Part shown: piece by piece, positions 7,307 to 11,656 of the stretch
How positions within the stretch are numbered: position 1 is the stretch's first letter
Layout: each line of letters opens with the position of its first letter
Assembly: GCA_944393455.1 (NCBI GenBank)
Contig: CALYAH010000094.1
Span: 1 to 11,656, forward strand
DNA length: 11,656 bases
Reading direction: 5' to 3'
Source of the DNA: an uncultured Clostridia bacterium
GTDB taxonomy: Bacteria; Bacillota; Clostridia; TANB77; CAG-508
Position numbers and translations under genes: made by a program
Notes under the pieces: model-generated
Told to the model about the DNA's origin: nothing
Seen by the model: only the letters and a program-made list of their open reading frames with translations
Database searches by the model: none

Positions 7307-7372
7307 ATGAAGCAAATCTTTAGAAAAACTAAAAAGAAAGAAGGAATTCAAGATGAAAAATATAATGGATAA
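7307..7372 (+). CDS. Possible 21-residue peptide between pyrC and pyrF
   Basis: An ATG at 7307 follows GAAAGGAAATG with plausible ribosome-site spacing. It encodes a very basic peptide (MKQIFRKTKKKEGIQDEKYN plus Gly) that ends at 7372, overlapping the first 20 bases of pyrF in another frame. No family was recognised. It could couple translation of pyrF to that of pyrC, or be a chance frame in a 67-base gap. Confidence 0.25.
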   Translation: MKQIFRKTKKKEGIQDEKYNG

Positions 7373-8279
7373 ATTAATCGGAAAAATACAAGAAACAAAC
7401 AATCCAACTGTAATGGGATTAGATCCAAGATATGAAATGTTACCTAAATGTGTAACTAGTAAATATTCAAAAGACCTGGAAGGAGTGGTGCAAGCAATCA
7501 TCGAGTTTAATAAGAAATTAATAGATGCAACTTGTGATATTATTCCAGCAATTAAGCCACAAATCGCTTTTTATGAGATGTATGGAATACCAGGAATGAA
7601 AGCTTTTAAAGAAACCTGCAAATATGCGAAAGAAAAGGGAATGTTAGTAATTGCAGATATAAAAAGAGGAGATATTGGATCAACAGCTACTGGATATTCA
7701 AATGCTTATTTAGGAAAAACACAAATTGGAGACAAAGAGGAATCAATATATGATGTTGAGTTTGTTACTGTAAATCCATACATGGGAACTGACTGCGTTA
7801 AACCTTTTATTGACGATTGTAAAAAATATGATAAAGGAATTTTTATATTAGTAAAAACATCGAATCCATCTTCTGGTGAATTGCAAGATATTAAATTAGA
7901 AAATGGAGAAGAAGTTTATAAAAGAGTAGCCAGTTTAGTAGAAAAGTGGGGAGAAGACCTAAGAGGAGAAAATGGATATAGCAGTGTAGCAGCAGTAGTA
8001 GGAGCAACATATCCAAAACAATTAGAAGAATTAAGAAACCTAGCGCCACATACATTCTTTCTAATTCCAGGATATGGAGCACAAGGAGGAAAAGCAGAAG
8101 ATATTGCTCTTGGATTTGATAAAAATGGTATAGGAGGAATTATTAACGCTTCTAGAAGTTTAATGTGTGCTTACAAATCTGATAAATGGAAAGATGTTTA
8201 CCAAGAGGACGAGTACGCAAAAGCAACAAGAGCAGAAGCAATACGAATGAAAGAAGAATTAAATCAATTTATAAAATAG
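7353..8279 (+). CDS. pyrF: Orotidine 5'-phosphate decarboxylase (pyrF), type 2
   Basis: It decarboxylates OMP to UMP, the last step of the pathway. The 308-residue length and the motif VIADIKRGDIGSTATGYS place it in the longer 'type 2' family first described in mycobacteria and Myxococcus rather than the ~240-residue type 1. The catalytic charge network is Asp102, Lys104, Asp107. Other conserved parts are VMGLDPRYEMLP near the N-terminus, IPAIKPQIAFYE, FVTVNPYMGTDC, ILVKTSNPSSGE and FLIPGYGAQGG with INASRSLM, which bind the phosphate. ATG 7353 follows GAAGGA by seven bases. The gene lies 67 bases after pyrC with no terminator. Confidence 0.96.
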   Translation: MKNIMDKLIGKIQETNNPTVMGLDPRYEMLPKCVTSKYSKDLEGVVQAIIEFNKKLIDATCDIIPAIKPQIAFYEMYGIPGMKAFKETCKYAKEKGMLVIADIKRGDIGSTATGYSNAYLGKTQIGDKEESIYDVEFVTVNPYMGTDCVKPFIDDCKKYDKGIFILVKTSNPSSGELQDIKLENGEEVYKRVASLVEKWGEDLRGENGYSSVAAVVGATYPKQLEELRNLAPHTFFLIPGYGAQGGKAEDIALGFDKNGIGGIINASRSLMCAYKSDKWKDVYQEDEYAKATRAEAIRMKEELNQFIK

Positions 8280-8288
8280 AAAAAGAAG

Positions 8289-8340
8289 TGTCCCAAAATG
8301 GACAAAAATGTCCAAAAGGAAACGTCCCCAATTGGACATA
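8289..8340. repeat. Cluster of TGTCC/GGACA boxes in the pyrF-pyrK gap
   Basis: Five half-sites fall in about 50 bases: TGTCC at 8290, GGACA at 8301, TGTCC at 8310, GTCC at 8325 and GGACA at 8335. They form two matching inverted pairs (GTCC-N6-GGAC at 8291-8304 and 8325-8338) and a reverse one (GGACA-N4-TGTCC at 8301-8314). The reading frame through it (from ATG 8298) has no ribosome site and does not resemble the PyrK N-terminus, so I treat it as non-coding. Its function is unknown; small hairpins in the polycistronic message are possible. Confidence 0.6.
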
Positions 8341-8357
8341 GTAAGGAGGAAATGAAA

Positions 8358-9149
8358 ATGCCAGTACAGATATATGCAGAGTTGGTGGAGAAAGTTAAGT
8401 TAAAAGATGATATTTACCATTTTAAGGTAAAGGCACCTGAGGTTGCTAAAGTAGCTAAACCTGGGAATTTTATTGAGATTAGAGTATCAGATACGACAGC
8501 TCCTTTTCTACGAAGACCTATTAGTATCTACAATTTAGAAAAGGATGAAGGAATAGTAGAGTTTATTTTTCAAGTAAAAGGACAAGGAACCGAAATTTTA
8601 TCAAGTAAAAAAGTTGGAGACAAGATTGATATTTTAGGACCATTAGGTTTCGGAACTTTTAAATATGAAAATTATGAAAAAATATCAGTAATTGGAGGAG
8701 GAATTGGTGTGTTTCCTCTATATGAACTTTCTAAATGTGCTAAAAATGATAACAAAAATGTTAATATTTATTTGGGATTTAGAAATAAGGATTTTGTAGT
8801 TTTAGAAGAAGAATTTAAAAAGGTATCTGACAAATTGATAATTACTACTGATGATGGAACTTATGGAGAGGCGGGTTTTGCTATTAATTTCTTAAAACAG
8901 GACATAGAAAAAGAGGAACCTGATTGTATTTATGCTTGTGGACCATTACCTATGTTAAAAGCAGTAAGAGAATTAGCAATGGAAAAAAATATACCATGTC
9001 AAATTTCATTAGAAGAACGAATGGGATGTGGAATTGGTGCATGTTTAGGATGTGCAGTAAAAACAGCTAAAAGTCCAGCAGAAGCACCTGAATATTGGCA
9101 TGTATGCAAAGGTGGACCAGTATTTGAAGCAAAAGAAGTAGAAATTTAA
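8358..9149 (+). CDS. pyrK: Dihydroorotate dehydrogenase electron-transfer subunit (pyrK)
   Basis: PyrK carries FAD and a [2Fe-2S] cluster and passes electrons from PyrD to NAD. ATG 8358 is chosen because AAGGAGG (8343-8349) lies eight bases upstream. The ATG at 8352 is too close, and 8298 falls in the repeat cluster. This gives 263 residues (Bacillus subtilis PyrK has 256). The flavin-binding segment is APFLRRPISIYN, with GGGIGVFPLYELSK as the nucleotide-binding loop. YACGPLPMLKAV precedes the cluster domain. The four cluster cysteines are Cys224, Cys229, Cys232 and Cys250 in RMGCGIGACLGCAVK and WHVCKGG. Its partner pyrD lies one gene downstream, and the two subunits form the heterotetramer of class 1B enzymes. 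Confidence 0.95.
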   Translation: MPVQIYAELVEKVKLKDDIYHFKVKAPEVAKVAKPGNFIEIRVSDTTAPFLRRPISIYNLEKDEGIVEFIFQVKGQGTEILSSKKVGDKIDILGPLGFGTFKYENYEKISVIGGGIGVFPLYELSKCAKNDNKNVNIYLGFRNKDFVVLEEEFKKVSDKLIITTDDGTYGEAGFAINFLKQDIEKEEPDCIYACGPLPMLKAVRELAMEKNIPCQISLEERMGCGIGACLGCAVKTAKSPAEAPEYWHVCKGGPVFEAKEVEI

Positions 9150-9164
9150 ACGGAGGAACTTAAA

Positions 9165-9722
9165 ATGCCAGGATTTACAATACATATAGCAGTTGCAAAA
9201 GAGTATATGAAAAAACATAAAGGTGAAATAAAAAATGAGAATGAATTTATAAAAGGAACAATTGCACCAGATTTAAATGTAGATATGACAGATGTAGCAA
9301 AAGATAAAAGTATTACACATTATGGAAAATGGGGCAACTATCGTGTTAAAACTGATATAAAATCATTTTTAGAAGATTCAAAAGTAGATATTGATGAGGA
9401 CTATTGGAAAGGATATATGTTGCATTTATTAGTAGATCATTATTTTTACAATAAATATTTTAAACATGAACTTAAAGCAATTATACAAAATAAGGATAAA
9501 TTTTACTATGATTATGATTGTCTGAATTTTGATTTGATTTCAAAATACAAAATAGAAATTTTAGATAATATAAGAAAATATATGGATACTGATAAAAATG
9601 AGGATGAACCCAAATATTTAAAAATCGATAAAGTAATTAATTTTATTGACAAGATATCTAATATGGATTTGGAAAAACAGATAGAGATTATAAAAAAAGA
9701 AGGAATGGAGGGGTTAGCATAA
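9165..9722 (+). CDS. Putative zinc-dependent phospholipase C-like hydrolase, inside the pyr operon
   Basis: This 185-residue protein starts after CGGAGG (9151-9156). Recognition is by motif layout only. It opens MPGFTIHIAV with His7, followed by GTIAPDLN (Asp36), SITHYGKWG (His52) and YMLHLLVDHYFYN (His87, Asp91, His92). An early His, an APD, a [ST]H and an HxxxDH helix are the spacing seen in bacterial proteins annotated as zinc-dependent phospholipase C family. No signal peptide is visible, so it should be cytosolic, unlike the secreted toxins of that fold. The remainder is charged and helical. The TAA stop at 9720-9722 directly abuts the pyrD ATG, and the pyrD ribosome site lies inside this gene, so the two are translationally linked. 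Any role in pyrimidine synthesis is not evident. Confidence 0.5.
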   Translation: MPGFTIHIAVAKEYMKKHKGEIKNENEFIKGTIAPDLNVDMTDVAKDKSITHYGKWGNYRVKTDIKSFLEDSKVDIDEDYWKGYMLHLLVDHYFYNKYFKHELKAIIQNKDKFYYDYDCLNFDLISKYKIEILDNIRKYMDTDKNEDEPKYLKIDKVINFIDKISNMDLEKQIEIIKKEGMEGLA

Positions 9723-10631
9723 ATGAATACTAAAATAAATTTAGCAGGAATAGAAATGAAAAATCCAGTTACTGTAGCTTCTGGTACATTTGGATATGGA
9801 AGAGAATTTAATCAATTTTTCGACTTGAACCAATTAGGGGGAATTATAACTAAAGGAACATCACTAAAACCCAAAAGTGGAAACAAGCCACCAAGAGTTT
9901 GTGAAACGGCAAGTGGAATGTTAAATAGTATAGGATTGCAAAATCCGGGAGTTGAATATTTTGCAGAAAATGATTTGCCTTTTCTTAGAAAATTTGATAC
10001 GGCGGTTATTGTAAATGCATGTGGAAGTACAGTAGAAGAATATGTAGAACTATGTAAAATATTAAATACTTTAGATATAGATGGTGTAGAGCTAAATTTA
10101 TCTTGTCCAAATGTAAAAGCAGGATGTATGGCTTTTGGAAATAGTTATGAGGGAGTAAAGGAAATAACTACTAAAGTAAGAAAAGTGCTAGATAAACCTC
10201 TAATTGTAAAACTAACACCAAATGTAACAGATATTGCATCTATTGCAAAAGGAGCAGAAGATGGAGGGGCAGATGGTGTATCTTTAATTAACACTTTACT
10301 TGGTATGAAAATTGATATTGATAAAAAAAGGCCAGTTCTTGCTAATAATACAGGTGGACTTTCTGGACCAGCAATTAAACCAGTAGCAGTCAGAATGGTA
10401 TACCAAGTGGCACAGGCAGTTAATATTCCTATTCTAGGAATGGGAGGAATTATTAATGGTGAAGATGCAATTGAATTTATGTTAGCAGGAGCAACTGCAA
10501 TTTCTATTGGTGCTGGAAACTTTATTGATCCTTATACAAGTGTAAATACAGTAAAAGGAATTGAAGATTATATGAAAAAACATAATATAGAAAACTTGAA
10601 AGATATTATTGGAACAGTAGAAATGAATTAA
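9723..10631 (+). CDS. pyrD: Dihydroorotate dehydrogenase, catalytic subunit, class 1B (pyrD)
   Basis: This FMN enzyme oxidises dihydroorotate to orotate and hands the electrons to PyrK. It has 302 residues, the normal class 1B length. Visible motifs are NPVTVASGTFGYG, the FMN/substrate lysine in ITKGTS (Lys44), SIGLQNPG, the catalytic cysteine in NLSCPNVKAG (Cys128; class 1 enzymes use Cys, class 2 use Ser), VKLTPNVTD, GGLSGPAIKP and the FMN phosphate-binding GMGGI plus SIGAGNF. The class 1B assignment is confirmed by pyrK in the same operon. Its ribosome site GGAGGGG lies within the end of the preceding gene, and the start codon immediately follows that gene's stop. It is the last gene of the operon. 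Confidence 0.97.
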   Translation: MNTKINLAGIEMKNPVTVASGTFGYGREFNQFFDLNQLGGIITKGTSLKPKSGNKPPRVCETASGMLNSIGLQNPGVEYFAENDLPFLRKFDTAVIVNACGSTVEEYVELCKILNTLDIDGVELNLSCPNVKAGCMAFGNSYEGVKEITTKVRKVLDKPLIVKLTPNVTDIASIAKGAEDGGADGVSLINTLLGMKIDIDKKRPVLANNTGGLSGPAIKPVAVRMVYQVAQAVNIPILGMGGIINGEDAIEFMLAGATAISIGAGNFIDPYTSVNTVKGIEDYMKKHNIENLKDIIGTVEMN

Positions 10632-10695
10632 GAACTAAATAAAGATGGTCGTGCGTAATAATAAAATCTTAGCACAACCATCTTTTATTTAGTTC
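10632..10695. terminator. Long bidirectional terminator after pyrD
   Basis: Arms 10632-10654 and 10672-10695 pair over about 23 bases with one bulged A and one C-A mismatch. The core is AAAGATGGT and GTGC, with a 17-base loop. T-rich sequence follows on the plus side and A/T-rich sequence on the minus side. It lies between the pyrD stop and the stop of the convergent gene at 10703. Confidence 0.85.
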
Positions 10696-10702
10696 ATTTA
10701 GT

Positions 10703-11200
10703 TTATTCAACTTTTTCAGTTTCAATAACTGTTTCTTTTCCACCAGGTCCTACATATGTAGCACTACTAAATCCAAGAATCATATAGAATATAGTAGGCA
10801 ACAATAGTAATCCGACGGTATAACCAATATCTTTACCAAAAGATTTTGATAAACTATAAGTTTGATAAACACTTAGTGCAAAAACAGCTATCCAACCAAT
10901 AAAAGGAATAATTGCAGCAAAGTATACAAAAATCAACCATGGAGAAAGTCCAGAAATTTTAAATAAAGTTACAACATTGTAGATAGGAATAATTGATTTC
11001 CAGCCTTTTTCTCCAGCTTTTGTGAATATTTTCCACATTGCAACAACTTGCAAGATAATAATAACTAAAGCTACTACTAAATAAATCCCTAAAAAAGCTC
11101 CGAAAATGGCACCTATTCCGGTTGCAACAGCTGGATCAATACTTTCAGCCGTTCTTGCATATTGTGAAATATCATATGTTGAAGCTTCATAATAACCCAT
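10703..11200 (-). CDS. DUF5684-like small integral membrane protein
   Basis: The start at 11198-11200 follows AGAGGAGG and seven T on the minus strand, giving 165 residues; the longer in-frame start at 11245 has no ribosome site. After a polar, tyrosine-rich N-terminus (about residues 1-25) come three hydrophobic segments: about 26-52, about 83-110 and about 122-142. Between the first two is WKIFTKAGEKGWKSIIPIYN followed by LFKISGLSPW. This signature occurs in small DUF5684-type membrane proteins, in which the tryptophans and IPIYN are highly conserved. The C-terminus (GGKETVIETEKVE) is acidic and polar. Its biochemical function is unknown. It is a single-gene unit, divergent from the NuoE/HydC-like gene. 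Confidence 0.75.
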   Translation of the reverse strand: MGYYEASTYDISQYARTAESIDPAVATGIGAIFGAFLGIYLVVALVIIILQVVAMWKIFTKAGEKGWKSIIPIYNVVTLFKISGLSPWLIFVYFAAIIPFIGWIAVFALSVYQTYSLSKSFGKDIGYTVGLLLLPTIFYMILGFSSATYVGPGGKETVIETEKVE

Positions 11201-11235
11201 AAAAAAACCTCCTCTTTTAATTTTTCTATAAATAT

Positions 11236-11264
11236 AGTATGACATTTTTTATTATAAATGTCAA
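11236..11264 (-). promoter_or_regulatory. Predicted promoter and overlapping dyad for the DUF5684-like gene
   Basis: On the minus strand, -35 TTGACA (11264-11259) and a 17-base spacer lead to a weak -10 CATACT (11241-11236). A perfect 8-8-8 inverted repeat (TGACATTT at 11240-11247, AAATGTCA at 11256-11263) covers almost the whole spacer and the -35, where a repressor would block polymerase. A third TGACAT copy is at 11279-11284. Confidence 0.5.
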
Positions 11265-11309
11265 TTAACAACAAAAAATGACATAAAAATGTAAAATTTT
11301 TAAAAATCA

Positions 11310-11338
11310 TTGTATTAAAAAAATTGTTTTGATATAAT
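11310..11338 (+). promoter_or_regulatory. Predicted promoter for the NuoE/HydC-like gene
   Basis: TTGTAT at 11310-11315, a 17-base spacer and TATAAT at 11333-11338, with an extended -10 TG at 11330-11331. The leader is about 40 bases. Confidence 0.7.
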
Positions 11339-11381
11339 AAGGACAGCAATTTAATATATATTATTTGAGGGAGGAAAAATT

Positions 11382-11656
11382 ATGAGCGAAAAATCAAATA
11401 ATAATGGATGTGACAATTGTGATGGATGCACAAAAGAAGATAAATTTTTAAAAGAATTATTTTCTATCTACAAACCAGAAAAAGATAATTTGATTCAAAT
11501 GCTAAATGAAATTCAAGAACATTATGGATATGTTCCCATGTATGTACAAAAAGAACTTTCGGAATTCTTATCAATCCCAATGGCAGAAATTTATGGAGTT
11601 GTTACTTTTTATTCAAGATTCTCATTAGAACCACAAGGAAAATATAAAATATCAGT
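11382..11656 (+). CDS. NuoE/HydC-type thioredoxin-like [2Fe-2S] subunit, N-terminal part (cut by window end)
   Basis: The ATG at 11382 follows GAGGGAGGA by about seven bases, and 91 complete codons are visible before the window ends. After a polar start, NLIQMLNEIQEHYGYVPMYV and LSIPMAEIYGVVTFYSRFSL match the helical N-domain of the 24-kDa subunit found in NADH dehydrogenases and in bifurcating or NAD-linked [FeFe] hydrogenases and formate dehydrogenases. The four cluster cysteines normally come just after this point, past the edge. An extra CDNCDGC stretch at residues 10-16 precedes the family domain. In Clostridia such a gene usually heads an operon with NuoF-like and NuoG/hydrogenase genes, which would be downstream. 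Confidence 0.88.
   Translation, partial: MSEKSNNNGCDNCDGCTKEDKFLKELFSIYKPEKDNLIQMLNEIQEHYGYVPMYVQKELSEFLSIPMAEIYGVVTFYSRFSLEPQGKYKIS

Noticed and set aside
8298..8357. ATG 8298 as the pyrK start
   Set aside because: The 20 extra residues come from the TGTCC/GGACA repeat cluster and have no ribosome site; AAGGAGG before 8358 decides the start.
11256..11274. Rex operator near the NuoE/HydC-like gene
   Set aside because: Only one half-site-like TTAACAA is present, without its inverted partner at the expected spacing.

Overview
The window is low-GC, AGA-rich, densely packed DNA with strong AGGAGG-type ribosome binding sites. It looks like an anaerobic Clostridia-type Firmicute. The NAD-dependent PyrK/PyrD pair, an MgtC protein, a DUF5684-like membrane protein and a NuoE/HydC-type redox subunit all fit a gut-type clostridial chromosome. 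Nothing suggests phage or plasmid.

Layout. 1-500 is the 3' end of an FtsH-type metalloprotease, closed by a terminator. 650-2606 is uvrB (excision repair), but its reading frame is broken by one extra base. 2687-3382 is an MgtC/SapB membrane protein. 3440-3956 is cysE (serine acetyltransferase), again broken by one extra base. 4058-4738 is a HAD-type hydrolase, followed by a terminator facing a convergent gene. 4802-5662 (minus) is an orotate phosphoribosyltransferase-like gene, divergent from a pyrimidine operon at 6008-10631: pyrC, pyrF, pyrK, a putative zinc-dependent phospholipase C-like gene, pyrD. A 153-bp element with 34-nt inverted ends sits between the two divergent promoters. A bidirectional terminator then separates pyrD from a minus-strand DUF5684-like membrane protein. 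A NuoE/HydC-like gene begins at 11382 and runs off the end.

How the genes work together. PyrC makes dihydroorotate. PyrD with the electron-transfer subunit PyrK oxidises it to orotate using NAD. The divergent PyrE-like protein would make OMP, and PyrF decarboxylates it to UMP. The first two pathway steps (carAB, pyrB) are not in the window.

The most interesting signal is the pair of frameshifts. In both uvrB and cysE one extra C lies exactly on a codon boundary, directly before a conserved glycine codon (GGA or GGG). The ribosome therefore meets an in-frame CGG. I scanned every CGG in the roughly 3,470 codons of the window by eye and found no other in-frame CGG. The other arginine codons CGU, CGC, CGA, AGA and AGG are all used. 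This fits +1 frameshifting at a rare or unassigned CGG codon, with tRNA-Gly taking the overlapping GGR. It could also be two sequencing insertions of the same kind. The rest of both genes is intact, which argues against old pseudogenes.
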